Counted from the first letter of the stretch, positions 11,518 through 22,281 are shown. The stretch is 64,000 nt of DNA from Benincasa hispida (GCF_009727055.1 NC_052353.1:49289926-49353925), one strand, 5' to 3'. Program-made: numbers and translations. Notes: a model not told the origin generated them from the sequence alone.

Positions 11518-12184
11518 GGAATAGTGAAGCTCCCAGGATCGCTCATCTTCGGTGGGATAATGGATTTGGAACTTTATGTTAATGCCACCGTGGCAAATTT
11601 TCCAATGCCTCTCTTCTTAGTTACCATGTCCTTCAGAAACTTGGCATAGGCAGGCATTTCCTTAATCGTTTCATTGAAAGGAATGTTACATGTAATTGCT
11701 TTAACATAGATAAGAAGCGTTGGTATTGTACCTCTTCGTTTTTCTTCTTCCTTAATCTTTATGGGAAAAGTGGTAACTGAACTTTCACGGTTCCCATTTC
11801 ATTTGACTTTGAGGTCGACGCAACTTCAGGTTCCACTACTTCATTTTCTCTTTTTTCTTTTTGCGTTACCATAATCTCAGGCTCCATTGCGATGGAAGTT
11901 GTTCTACTCTAATCCTTCTTTTCTCCCTCCATAGTCTTTACATTGCACAATATCACAACCTGACATTGCTTCTTACCTGATCCCTGGGTTGCGTGGAAGT
12001 TCGGTAGAACTTGGCAACACCTCTTGCAGTCTACTTTTCAGCTCATTCACAATCTGGCCCATTTGCAATTCGAGGTTGCGGATGGACGTAGCCTGACTTT
12101 GAAGCACTGTCTCGTTTTTCTCTATGTACTGCTTCAACAGACTCTCTACATGATAGAAATTTCATTTGAGGAAGTCTTTAGTAG
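11518..12184 (-). pseudogene. Degraded gag-protease linker of Ath-F
   Basis: By position this should hold the gag C-terminus and pre-protease linker. Only broken frames are visible on the minus strand, so I assign no domain. Confidence 0.4.
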
Positions 12185-12719
12185 NNNNNNNNNNNNNNNN
12201 NNNNNNNNNNNNNNNNNNNNNNNNNNNNNNNNNNNNNNNNNNNNNNNNNNNNNNNNNNNNNNNNNNNNNNNNNNNNNNNNNNNNNNNNNNNNNNNNNNNN
12301 NNNNNNNNNNNNNNNNNNNNNNNNNNNNNNNNNNNNNNNNNNNNNNNNNNNNNNNNNNNNNNNNNNNNNNNNNNNNNNNNNNNNNNNNNNNNNNNNNNNN
12401 NNNNNNNNNNNNNNNNNNNNNNNNNNNNNNNNNNNNNNNNNNNNNNNNNNNNNNNNNNNNNNNNNNNNNNNNNNNNNNNNNNNNNNNNNNNNNNNNNNNN
12501 NNNNNNNNNNNNNNNNNNNNNNNNNNNNNNNNNNNNNNNNNNNNNNNNNNNNNNNNNNNNNNNNNNNNNNNNNNNNNNNNNNNNNNNNNNNNNNNNNNNN
12601 NNNNNNNNNNNNNNNNNNNNNNNNNNNNNNNNNNNNNNNNNNNNNNNNNNNNNNNNNNNNNNNNNNNNNNNNNNNNNNNNNNNNNNNNNNNNNNNNNNNN
12701 NNNNNNNNNNNNNNNNNNN
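12185..12719. other. Assembly gap (535 N)
   Basis: A run of N inside gag of Ath-F. Confidence 0.99.
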
Positions 12720-13315
12720 AGTAGCCCATTATGCGGACAATCCTGGACCAACCTTTTAAACCTCGCCCAAGCGTCGCTGAGCGATTCGTCTATATCTTGT
12801 TCAAAATTTGTAATAAGCTTCCTTTGTCTTATGTTCTTGGTAGGTGGAAAATACTTTTTCATGAATTTCTCCACTACCTACTCCCAAGAAGTAATCTCTC
12901 CTGGTTCGAGCGAATAAGCTCATTTCCTAGCCTGATCACAGAGAGAAAACGGGAACAACGTTAGTCGAATTTCTTCAACAAAGATGTTCGGGAACACAAA
13001 AGTATTGCAGATTTCAATAAAACTTTAGAGGTTGGCGTGCGGATCCTCACCACGCCTTCCTCTGAATTGACTCGCAGTCTGGATAATCTGTAGCATCACC
13101 GGTTTCATTTGCCAATAGAATCGGATTCGCCATGACATTGTTATCATTTGGTGCTCCACCTCCAGGCTGCCCCACCATCTCTTCTTTATCGGATTGTGGT
13201 TGCTGTTGGCGGTCTCGTAGTCTTCTTCAAAATGTTCTCTCAATCTCCGAGTCGTAGTTCACCAGAGATTGAGAGTTCTATAAATAAATCACAAAAATTA
13301 CCATTAACAACTATT
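12720..13315 (-). pseudogene. Gag of Ath-F, N-terminal half, broken
   Basis: Gag forms the particle and binds element RNA. On the minus strand two blocks match gag of the neighbours: EMKPVMLQIIQTA with RRGEDPHANL (about 13160-13027) and KKYFPPTKNIRQRKL followed by FKRLVQDCPHNGL (12874-12720). In the plus-strand copy at 42755-43071 the first block reads EMKPVMLQMIQTA with GEDPHAHL. Frames shift between the blocks. The C-terminal half is in or beyond the gap. The element's primer site follows directly on the right, as expected for a gag start. Confidence 0.78.
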
Positions 13316-13324
13316 TTTCCGAAG

Positions 13325-13342
13325 TCCCCAGCAACGGCGCCA
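13325..13342 (-). promoter_or_regulatory. Primer-binding site of Ath-F, tRNA-Asp type
   Basis: TGGCGCCGTTGCTGGGGA on the minus strand, one base away from the usual tRNA-Asp complement. It sits six bases from the LTR end, as in all relatives here. Confidence 0.85.
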
Positions 13343-13348
13343 AAAACT

Positions 13349-14616
13349 TGATGCGTTATTTTATTAAGTGGAAATATGGATGATATGTGTTGATGGAATT
13401 GCGTTGTGTACTCAAGTTTCCCCAGCGAAATTGAAGTGTAAATTCCTCTGAGTTTCTTGGTAAGTCCAGGGTCGAACACAAGGACTTATGAAAATAGTTG
13501 CGTTGGTGATTTTTATGAAGACTTGAGGTAACCAGTTAAATAAAAAAATCGTTGGGTTTGTTTTTTGCGTTGATGAAAATAAATAATGAATGCAGCGGAG
13601 TTTGAAAAGATTTGGTAAATGGGAAATATGATGAATATGCAGTGAACGGGTTGAAAAAAGTTTCGGCTAACACTCCTTAGAATGTGTTCATGCTTTGCGA
13701 TCACGCAACTTGCATACAATAGTAAACCACCTCTCAGCGTGAATGCTATGGCTTCTAAGGCTAGAACGCATGCGATTAATATGCGATAAGTCTACAGGGT
13801 TTACACATAAACCTCTATCTCTATTTATGCGATGACAACATGACATTCACACAAATATGCGACCACATAATATCATTCCCATTCCTAAGATGCATGCGAT
13901 GCAAGTTGACAAACAAAGCTTATCTCTAAGTCCATATCTCTTATTTATGCAAGCCTAATCTTGCTCTTTCGAGTCCAGATTCTAACCTAGCTCTCTCGAG
14001 ACATTATGTTCTTTCTTTAGATTCTCTCTCGAGTAACTCTAAAGGGTATTTTGCACAGCATAAAACAAGGAAAGCAAGCAATGAACTTCCTAGGACATGT
14101 TAGCTTAGTTCTTCTCAACCCATTCAACTAATTTAGCTACTCATGTGTATTAAGATAGTGAACAGATGTAGAAATAGAACTTTCATTAAATAGATATGAA
14201 GATGAAGTACAAAATAACAATGCAAGTATAGTAAAGAGCTTGGTAGCAATTTATTGCTGCCAGGCGTTTACACTATTTCTACTCATGCTCTACAGATATT
14301 CTCGCTCTCGCGAGAGTTGGCCCGCTCTCTGCTCTTACGCTCCAAGGTTTTCTCTCTCGAGTTGCCTTGGGCGATCTCCGACACACCTTCTTCCTTGCGT
14401 CCGCCTTAAAAATGGAAGAAAACTATGGACAGAGGCGTGAACTTGTAAAGTGATGAAGTAATCGACCGCTTAACCCCTTCTTTGAAGAGTGCATTTGGTA
14501 TTTATAGAGTTTCCATGGTGAAAGTCGGCTTCTCTCTCTCGGTTGTATAGATGGGACAGCTTTAATTCCTGATTGACGCGCTGGATGATTGTTACCGATA
14601 AAGCTGAATGTACCTT
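13349..14616 (-). repeat. 5' LTR of Ath-F, outer end truncated
   Basis: On the minus strand it ends AACGCATCA next to the primer-binding site. It carries a degraded GTTCGACC box near 13470, the TATA box at 14499-14506 and blocks shared with 5871-6200. The U3 start is missing: homology stops near 14616, where a copia LTR fragment begins. It is also the reverse complement of much of the Ath-G LTR at 41231-42517. Confidence 0.72.
14499..14506 (-). promoter_or_regulatory. TATA box in Ath-F 5' LTR
   Basis: TATAAATA on the minus strand inside the LTR. It is the probable transcription start region of Ath-F. Confidence 0.5.
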
Positions 14617-15305
14617 GACCGACCTTATATTCAAATGTGATTTGAATTTCAAGAAAATGAATGTGGATTCATGCTCGGGAGGTCAAAATTAGGCAACACG
14701 AAAAAAATCATAAAAAGTCAAATGTTGACTTTTTAGTCAAAGTTTGACTTTGACCAAATGACTATTTTGCCCTTTGACTAAAGTTAGTGGGAAAATCCAA
14801 ACTTTTTTTGGATAATTCCACTAACAAAATAGTGGGCTAGGTGTTGGCTTATAGTTGAGACATTAAGCCCACTAAGATAGTGGATTATAAGTGTTGGGTT
14901 TTTATGGATTTGGTTCATGCAATTGTTGCATGATTTCTTATATAAAATGGGCTTTCATTTTTGGATTAAAGAGTTTTGCCAATTTTGCCAAATAGTTTTT
15001 CAAAATTTGGCTAAAAAAAAGGGAAAACCCAAAACTAAAATTCCATCTTATTTTTTCCCATCTCTTCTCTCTCTCGATTTCTTGCTCCACCGGGTCCCAC
15101 AACCCCATTCTGAGTCCAGGGGATAGTACGTCAACTCTAGTGGTGGTTCGAAAGAGTTCGGGTCGAGATTCAGCGAGCAGAAGCGATTTTCGGGAGCTTT
15201 AAAAGTAAGATTTAATTTATATTTTTTCCTCATGAAGTTTTTTTTAGTTTAAACGCAATTAGAGTGTAATTAGATCCTAATTCCGCTGCGTATGTCTCGT
15301 GTTCC
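14617..15305 (+). repeat. Copia LTR fragment (Cop-D type)
   Basis: It is the reverse complement of the inner part of the Cop-D LTR (about 43525-44215), including the stacked TTGACTTTTTAGTCAAAG blocks, the GCCCACTA block and the CTGGGTCCCACAACCC block. Both ends are truncated and no coding part is attached. A shorter piece of the same LTR is at about 21855-22155. Confidence 0.75.
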
Positions 15306-15625
15306 ATTACGGGGCTGCCTCGGGACCAATTTTTGTGAGTGAACTTCCGGCGGGCAAAAACGCGAAAACGTACCCAGGGGTTAAGAACAAATGAAAAACA
15401 TATGTATGGCAAACGATTTTGTGAACGGAGCCCTTTTGGGCCCAAGTAGGCTATTGGGCCCGGCGGGGCTTACCGGGCCCAATTTTGTGTGCGAACTTTT
15501 CGACGGGCGAAAATGCGAAAACGGACCCAGGGTTCAGAACGATGAAAAAAAGCTATGCGCCAGATGGTTTGCTGAACAGAGCTCATTTGAGGCCCAATGG
15601 CTATCGGGTTAGGCGGGGTGCCCGG
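15306..15625. repeat. GC-rich 155-bp satellite, left half
   Basis: Two units of the repeat described at 20073-21007. They begin with GGGGCTGCCTCGGGACC and include AACTTCCGGCGGGCAAAAAC and the GGGCCCGGCGGGGC block. The array stops exactly where the Gyp-C LTR begins. Confidence 0.8.
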
Positions 15626-17508
15626 TGTCTACACACCTCTCCCAAGCCGTAAACCCCAAGACTGGGAGGGATGTGTGAGAGTGACTATATAGCATCCTAA
15701 GACAATACTCATGCTCAATATGTCCCCCATGTCTCTATAAATTTTTAATAGGTTACAACATTTCCCCTATCTATCTATACATATAATTAAATTTTCTCTC
15801 TATTCTTTGTTACATGGTCTGAGTGTGCCCGAGAGTTTACCAAATCTTGAGATGGTGTGGTGGAGTGGTGGACTCCTCTTCGAACGCTCCGCTTTGCTAC
15901 CTGGGCGGGGTGGGGGGGATATAAGAAAACATTTGGAAAACATGAGCTAATAAGGCCAGTGAGTGGTATATTTTCTTATAAACGAAACTTTGATTTATCA
16001 AAAATAAACTTTTGGGGAAAACAACATGCAATCAGAAACACATTAATACCATTTCAAATTCATTCCCTCAGCCAAGCCGTTGAATCATTTCCTGTTAATG
16101 GCCAACTACTGTCAACACAACAACACAACGACAATTTTATGGAAACTTTCCCTATACTCCATTTTCCCGCCAATGTGCACATCGACCATTTCTTTCTTGC
16201 TAGTTATGCTTAGGTAACTTGGCCATATTTTCTCGTCGGTCGTCACCGACTATCATTTCCCGCCGACTGAAGCCGACCATATTTTCCCGCCAAGTACCCT
16301 TTTCAAGCATACTAACCATTTCCCGGGTATAATTCTAGTTTCCATCATAATATAACATGCAATATCACGATAATCACAACAGAAATCATGCATCCCTACC
16401 CATGCACATTTGACATTACCCTCTACGTACAAGGCTCATATATACATATACATACATAAATAAAAAAAACACATAGTAACCACTCACCGTCAGGAAATCC
16501 TCCTAATGCAATTTACTCGTAAATATCTTCCCTACTAAGACCAAATTGGAATTTGAGCAGCACCTCCTTCGAATTTCCTTCCTTCTAGACCAACGGCAGC
16601 CTATTCACTAAAAACTCACTCTCTCTATAGGATTTTTACTACTGGAATTTGTTTTGGAATGAGTTTAACTTTCAGGCGGGGCCTCTTATTTATAGCTGTT
16701 CTGAGCTCCTTTCTATGCAACAACTCACCATACAAATGGCTTCTTCTTAAGCTACCCACGCTAACTTAGACTAACCGAACTTTGAGTTGTCTAATTCTTA
16801 GTTCGTCAACCAAAATTACCTTAATTTGCATGTAATCTTAGCCGTACACTACTTCTTTAAGTCTTCCTGCATAAAATCTCCCTTTGCCACATCAACCACT
16901 TAATTTTCGAATTAATTATCCAAATTATTAATGAACGCGTCTAGCCCCTTTAAAATGCATCCGTCTGTTCAATCTCGCTCTCTCCACTCTCGTGGCTCTC
17001 GCTCTCTCTGACTTTCTCGATGGTTCTGCTCTTGTGGCTCTCGCTCTCTCCCACTTTCTCGCTGGCAGATCTCGCTCTCTCCTACTTTCTCGTTCAAACT
17101 CTCGTTCTCTCTCATTTTCTCGCTCAAACCAATCTCACTCTCTCCCATTCTCTTGCTCAAACCAATCTCGCTCTCTCCCATTCTCTTGCTCAAATCAATC
17201 TCGCTCTCTCCCATTCTCTCGCTGCCTCCACTCTCGCTGGTGTCGCTCTCTTCAAACTCGCTGGTGTCACTCTCTCCTATTTTCTCTTCACTCTTGCTTG
17301 GCATCACGCGTAGGACAGTTGTTTCGTCCAACGCTTCCATCACCGCATGCCCTTCGTAACACGTAGACAATACTTAAACCATTGCGTTATTCCATACTTA
17401 AATTCATTTATCTTGGTTTTCTTGCATCTAAATTCCTCATAATTTTATTATCTATACATTTTATATCCTATTTTCTCATGCCTTCCAAATTAAGGTTAAG
17501 GTATTATA
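15626..17508 (-). repeat. 3' LTR of Gyp-C
   Basis: It shares ordered blocks with S1: CCAGTGAGTGGT, TTTATGGAAACTTTCC, CCCGCCAATGTGCACA, the CGTCACCGACTAT region and CCACTCACCGTCA. Its minus-strand start (TATAATACC) abuts a purine tract. Inside it, 16970-17240 is a 33-bp CT-rich minisatellite. Confidence 0.7.
16970..17240. repeat. 33-bp CT-rich minisatellite
   Basis: At least four tandem copies of a unit like CTCTCCCATTCTCTTGCTCA plus 13 bases. On the minus strand this makes an 11-residue peptide repeat (KRMGESEIGLS), which explains the open frames on both strands here; I do not regard them as genes. Confidence 0.8.
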
Positions 17509-17520
17509 TTTACCACCCAT
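17509..17520 (-). promoter_or_regulatory. Polypurine tract of Gyp-C
   Basis: ATGGGTGGTAAA on the minus strand, next to the LTR. It follows a TTTCGAGGACAAAATTT block, a sequence seen before the tract in many plant gypsy elements. Confidence 0.55.
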
Positions 17521-17599
17521 TAAATAAAATTTTGTCCTCGAAATTTGAACTGACAATATTTTATACCCACATTTTATTGATTGAATGAGTACAATTACA

Positions 17600-18772
17600 T
17601 ACCTAGCTTCTACTCTAATCCTCTAAGATTTTCTTTTTCCCTTTCTCAGCATCAAGCATATTTTCTTCCCTAGTCTGTGTTATTCCGTTTATTTGTCCAA
17701 TCGTCTTTTTTCCCATTTCATCTCTTCTTCCTCCAACACTACCTTCTTCCCTTGTAGTTGTTGGCTTCATTCCCTGGTTGTTTCTTTGTTGTGTATTTTT
17801 GGCTTCCAAATTCATCAACTGGGGACATCCTCGTTTAAAGTGCTCTGGTTTGTTACAATTATAACATGTACGTATTCGTCCTTGGGTTTTCTCCCAACAT
17901 CTTCCCCAGCGATACTGGTTATAGATTGTGCATCTAGGTTTCTGGTTTATACTGGCCATCGACTCCTTTATCAAATTTTCATGTTCGGAGTCCGCTCTCG
18001 TACCTGCAATTCCTTTCTTTTTCCATATACTTCTTCCTTTCGCCACCAACTCATTAAGAATTCTTTTTCCGGTCCTACTTCTTCCGCCGTTAAACTTCTT
18101 TCTATTCGCATTGCAACTTCTGTTAATTTTGAAAACTCTCCCCATTCTCTGCGATTGCTGTAATAGGAGTTTGAATTTCTTGTTTCAATCCGGTCTCAAA
18201 CCTTCGACAGTGTTCCTTTTCATCCGCTACTATGTTTAAAGCATACTTAGATAATTTTGTATACTTTAGTTCATACTCTGTTATAGTCATGCTTCCCTGC
18301 ATGAGCGTAGGAATTCATCTTGCTTCATATCCCTGTATGATCGGGGATAAAATCTTTCGAAAAATGCTCTTCAAAACTCCTCCCAACATATTTCCTCTTG
18401 ATTGGCTCTCCTATTCTTTAGTAGCTTCCACCAATCTTCTGTTTGTTTTTGCAGTAAGAATGTGGCAAGACTTACCTTACGGTTTTCATGGTATCTCATC
18501 ACCTGAAAACATTTTTCTAGTTGGTTCATCCAAGCTTCTGCGTCTACAACGTCTTTGGTTCCTTCAAAATTTGTGACTCTCAAAGCTTTTAACCGTTCTA
18601 TCCCATATTTGTTTTCGGGATCAGGTTGTATATGTTCTAGGCTCGCCTAAAGTCGTTGGGTAAATTTGTCCATTTGTTCCTCCTCTCTAGATTTTTCCTT
18701 TGGATGGCTCGAGGCACTTTCACTCTCGTTTCCGGAAGGTTGCCTTGTTCTACGTTTCCCACTTCTCAGCAT
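17600..18772 (-). pseudogene. Gag of Gyp-C, broken
   Basis: A Ty3/gypsy gag on the minus strand. A likely start at 18772 reads MLRSGKRRTRQPSG. The capsid core follows at 18583-18371 (VDAEAWMNQLEKCFQVM, then LATFLLQKQTEDWWKLL), resembling gag of plant chromovirus-type elements. Near the C-terminus (about 17880-17830) is a zinc knuckle CYNCNKPEHFKRGC with CX2CX4HX4C spacing, which would bind element RNA. Stops and frameshifts break it between the blocks. No protease or RT follows before the LTR, so the polyprotein ends after gag. Confidence 0.8.
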
Positions 18773-18889
18773 TTTGTCTACAATCATTCACATATAAATT
18801 AGACATATGTTGTTAACATACTATTTTTATTTATGAACATTGTTGCTATTTACATTACTAGTTTTCTTCAGTCTACATAGTTACTTGTT

Positions 18890-19308
18890 TACTCGTTCTC
18901 TGGTAGTCGTAAGTTTTCAAAGTTAAGGCGCATCCTCTCGTTTCTCCATACACACCTTTCTTGAACATGTCCTATTTCCTTACAGAAAATACAAAATTTA
19001 TAGGATTCCGTGTTGTTAGAGTCATAGGTGGGTTGTTCCTCAAATTCAATCACGATACGTCAAGGAATATCCTTCTTTGCTGCACACGCCCATTCTTGGT
19101 CCACCATCAGTTCAGGAAATATGTTGTTACTTCCTGAACTCGAACCTCCGGCCAGTTCTCGTTGATATTTTTCCTGAATCTCTCTTGTTTTTCTCTGAAA
19201 AGTATAACAATTTTTGCGGATATGGCCAACCTTGCCACACCCATAGCAAATTCTGGTCCCTTTCAGACACAGACTGCTATGATTTTTATCACATTGTGGA
19301 CATCCCAT
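18890..19308 (-). pseudogene. Extra zinc-knuckle ORF upstream of Gyp-C gag
   Basis: On the minus strand this ORF starts MGCPQCDKNHSSLC and has a second finger CYGCGKVGHIRKNC (CX2CX4HX4C) within its first 35 residues. After one stop near 19060 the same frame continues to a third finger, CIFCKEIGHVQERC, near 18995-18955. It lies between the primer-binding site and the gag start, where gypsy elements usually have only leader sequence. The fingers resemble the tail of a gypsy gag, so this may be a fused gag end from another element. A separate nucleic-acid-binding protein is the alternative. Broken as it stands. Confidence 0.6.
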
Positions 19309-19824
19309 GTTAGCTCAGGATTCCACCAAATTCGCGTTGTTTAAGGTAATAGTGTTATTATTCACACTATCTTTAGATTTTTCAAGGTTATCCCCTGGGT
19401 TAGCATCGCGGGTCCCATCTTGCGTTCTAGAGTCGTTCCCCCACCAATTTCTTTCGCTCAGATCCATTTCCTACAGTAGACATTTTTCAGGTTACTACTT
19501 ACTAGTTATTTTCCACTTCTCCCTTTTTCCCAGGATTTCCTATGTCCACCCACTATATTTTTTTCCTAACCTCTTTTTGATTTAATTCTAGGTTTTCCTA
19601 GTATAGTTTATCATACTTATGTTTTTTCTTTTAAGGTGGTGACTTACCCTAACTTTTCTTACTTGGCTTTTCCTACCTTAGGTAGGCCTTTTCCTGAGAC
19701 CGTCGTGGCTCTAAACTTATCCCTTTTATTATATATTTTTGTCTTATTTTCCTAGATCCCATTTATGCCTAGGCTAGACTCAACTTTCATTTTCATTCCT
19801 TCCCCAAGTTTTACGTAAACCTTT

Positions 19825-19836
19825 GCTCTGATACCA
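19825..19836 (-). promoter_or_regulatory. Primer-binding site of Gyp-C, iMet type
   Basis: TGGTATCAGAGC on the minus strand is a perfect iMet-type site. It is not beside the LTR but about 73 bp inside it. A decayed second copy (near 19895-19906) adjoins the LTR, so the primer region looks duplicated. Confidence 0.7.
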
Positions 19837-19909
19837 AGTTGGTATCAACTTAAACTTTATACTCAATCTCCTCCCAGGTGTTACGTATACCTTTTCTTTA
19901 ATACCAAGT

Positions 19910-20072
19910 TGTCACACCCTCTCCCAAGTCGTAAACCCCAAGACCGGGAAGGGAGCGTGAGAGTGACTATATAGCATCCTAAGACAATACTCATGTTCAA
20001 TATGTCCCCCATGTCTCTATAAATTTTTAATAGGTTTACAACATTCCCTCTATCTATCTATACATATAATTA
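19910..20072 (-). repeat. 5' LTR of Gyp-C, truncated
   Basis: It matches 15626-15790 closely (TCTCCCAAG, GTGACTATATAGCATCC, CAATATGTCCCCCATG). Homology ends at ATAATTA, followed by satellite sequence. Confidence 0.75.
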
Positions 20073-21007
20073 GGGGCCCCAAATGGCTATCAACTTTTGT
20101 GCGTGAACTTTCCAGTGGGCGAAAACGCGAAAACGGACCCGGGGGTTAAGATCGATGAAAAAAAGTTGTGCACTAGAAGGTTTTGCGAACAGAGCTCAGT
20201 AGAGGCCCTAAATGGCTATCACGCCTGGCGGGCTGCTCCGAGGCCCAATTTTTGTCCGCAAACTTTCCGGCGGGCGAAAACGCGAAAACGGACCCAGGGG
20301 TTAAGAACAATGAAAAATAGTTGTGCGCCAGACGGTTTTGCGAACGGAGCTCATTTGGGACCCCAAATGACTATCGGGCCCAGCGAGGCTGCCCCGGGTC
20401 CCACATTTTGTGCGCGAACTTTCCGGCGGGCGAAAACGCGAAAAAGAACCCAAGGGTTAAGAACGATGAAAAAAAGTTGTGCGCCAGATGGTTTTGCGAA
20501 CAGAGCTTATTTAGGGCTCCAAATAGCTATTGAGCCCGGTGGGGCTGCCCTGGGCCCAATTTTTGTGCGCGAACTTTCCGGCGGGCGAAAACGCGAAAAT
20601 GGACCCAGGGGTTAAGAATGATTAAAAAAAGCTGTGCACCAGAAGGTTTTGCGAACAGAGCTCATTTGGGGCCCCAAAAGACTATTGGGCCCTGCAGGGT
20701 TGCCCCTGGGCCCAATTTTTGTGTGCGAACTTTCCGGCGAGCGAAAATGCGAAAATGGACTCAGGGGTTAAGAACGATGAATAAAAAGCTATGAAACAGA
20801 CAGTTTTTTTAACAGAGCTCATTTGGGGCCCCAAATGACTATCGGGCCCGGCGGGGCTGCCCCGGGGACCAATTTTTGTGTGCGAACTTTTTAGCGGCGA
20901 AAACGGACCCAAGGGTTAAGAATGATGAAAAAAGCTTTGCGTCAGACGGTTTTACAAACGTAGCTCATTTGAGGCACCAAATGGCTATCGGGCCTGGTGG
21001 GGCTGCC
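20073..21007. repeat. GC-rich 155-bp satellite, right half
   Basis: About six tandem units. The block GGCCCCAAATGGCTATC recurs at about 20076, 20203, 20360, 20515, 20670, 20828 and 20971, mostly 155-158 bp apart. Each unit also has AACTTTCCGGCGGGCGAAAA, GGACCCAGGGGTTAAGAA and CAGACGGTTTTGCGAAC. The GC content is far above the AT-rich surroundings. Few stops occur, giving a 172-codon open frame at 20097-20615, which is a by-product of the repeat. Confidence 0.88.
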
Positions 21008-21385
21008 TAATAACTGGCAGAAATGCACGTTATTACAACGCAAAGATATAAAACAATGTAGGATTGCGACAGTAAAAATATGTAAAATCGTGTCCAAAAG
21101 CATTAAGTTTAGAACATTGCGATCGCATTCGTCCATCGCATTAAAGCAGCTAATTTACGTATTTTGTGCAGGAAAATGCGTTGGGGCAAGGCAGAATTGT
21201 GATCCAAGAAATCCAGCATCCGAGCGCATTAAAAGATTGCGACCACAAGGCTATTCGATCATATGCGTTCGCGAATATTTGCTCAAGAAAGTAGCCGTAT
21301 ATCGAGGTGAAAGCTTAAAAAATCATGATGGGACAGAAAGCCGATGACGGTCGAATCCTTTTTTAGTTGACAAGCCATTAACGAC
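21008..21385 (+). repeat. Ath-G LTR, first part
   Basis: It starts TAATAACTGGC (first G changed to A) and folds into the terminal hairpin at 21008-21035. It is interrupted at 21385 by Ath-A and resumes at 41231. The five bases ACGAC (21381-21385) are the target site duplicated on both sides of Ath-A. Confidence 0.75.
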
Positions 21386-22275
21386 TGATGACATGCAAAA
21401 ATGCATGTCATCTTAGGTCTTTTATTTAGAATTATGAAGACTGTTAAGCAGAATATGCGATAATTATGTTAGGAATTCATGAGAAAATGAGCTTGTGGCA
21501 TTCAGCATTGAGAATCTTGGCTAACCCATTATTATGTGTTATTATGCGTGGCTATTTTTGTAGCTGACATAAGAAGTGGACGCAAATGCGGAAGCCGGAC
21601 TACTGCATAGACGACCGCATGCGGAGAAACTCTCCATCGCAAAGGCGAATGCATACGAACAATGCATGGGTGTTGTGGTGATCAACCGCAAGCGTCCATC
21701 GCATAGGAGTTGCGATCGTCAAGCAATTGCAATCATCGTGTAGAAGTTGTGGTATTAAGCGAATGCAGTCACTGCACGATTGTGGCTACACGATAACATA
21801 AACTAGTGGGATGAACGCAAGGTTGGTGGAATGAATGCGTCAATGCATATCTCTTTCCTATCAACGCGTCATCCCAAAACCAAAAATTTCATTTTTTCCC
21901 ATCTCTTTCTCTCTCTCGGTTTCTTCATCCACTGGGTCCCACAACCCGGTTCTGAGTCTGGAGGATAGTAGGTCAACTCTAGTGGTGATCCAAAAGAGTT
22001 TGGGTCGAGATTTAGCGAGGAAAAGCATTTCAAGAGCTTCAAAGGTAAGTTAATTACTGTTTTTCCTTCAATTGCATGCATCTTTTCCTTTAAATTAAAA
22101 GCAATTAGAGTGTAATTAGGTCCATATTCCGCTGCGTATGTCTCGAGTTCCATCACGCATGACCACCAACGCATGATAATCAATGAATACTTTAAGAACA
22201 TGCATCGCATATTGCGTTCATTTAATTTTAGTTATCAAGTCCTCGACGATTTGGTAATCTAAATTTCCATCATCA
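21386..22275 (+). repeat. Left LTR of Ath-A, chimeric
   Basis: The head (to about 21850) matches the right LTR head at 36520-37000. The tail (about 22155-22275) matches 41155-41225. The middle 1.5 kb found in the right LTR is absent and replaced by about 300 bp of Cop-D-type LTR. Total length is 890 bp against about 2048 bp for the right LTR without S2. Confidence 0.78.
21855..22155 (+). repeat. Copia LTR fragment inside Ath-A left LTR
   Basis: It matches 15035-15313 and the reverse complement of about 43525-43785 (CACTGGGTCCCACAACCCGG, GGTAAGTTAATTACTG, AATTAGAGTGTAATTAGG). Confidence 0.78.
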
Positions 22276-22281
22276 AGTTTT

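Larger units (their letters stand above)
5871..14616 (-). mobile_element. Ath-F: Athila-like Ty3/gypsy element with pol, broken
   Basis: Read on the minus strand it has, in order: a 5' LTR (14616-13349), a tRNA-Asp primer-binding site (13342-13325), gag, a gap, aspartic protease, the start of RT, another gap, integrase, a 3' non-coding region with twin boxes, a polypurine tract (6510-6498) and a 3' LTR (6497-5871). This is the gag-PR-RT-IN order of Ty3/gypsy. The primer type and the gag and protease wording fit the Athila clade. Both LTRs are truncated at their outer edges, so no target-site duplication can be checked. Part of RT and all of RNase H are missing where 9165-10340 lies. It is the only element here with pol, so its relatives could have supplied enzymes to the pol-less elements nearby; that is inference. 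Confidence 0.8.
15626..20072 (-). mobile_element. Gyp-C: gag-only Ty3/gypsy element, minus strand
   Basis: A left-hand LTR (15626-17508) and a truncated right-hand LTR (19910-20072) flank an interior with gag, an extra zinc-knuckle ORF and an iMet-type primer-binding site, all on the minus strand. No protease, RT or integrase is seen, and the interior is only 2.4 kb, so the element is non-autonomous. The LTR family (plus-strand start TGTCACACCC type, end TTATA) is the same as solo LTR S1. It interrupts the GC-rich satellite array. The right LTR keeps only 163 of about 1880 bp, so no target-site duplication remains. Confidence 0.75.

Noticed and set aside
16969..17370. 133-residue Glu/Ser-rich protein (minus) and opposite Leu/Ser-rich frames
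   Set aside because: All are products of the 33-bp minisatellite inside a gypsy LTR.
20097..20615. 172-codon open frame in the GC-rich array
   Set aside because: It follows the 155-bp satellite with repeated peptides and no recognisable domain; GC-rich repeats with few stops give such frames by chance.
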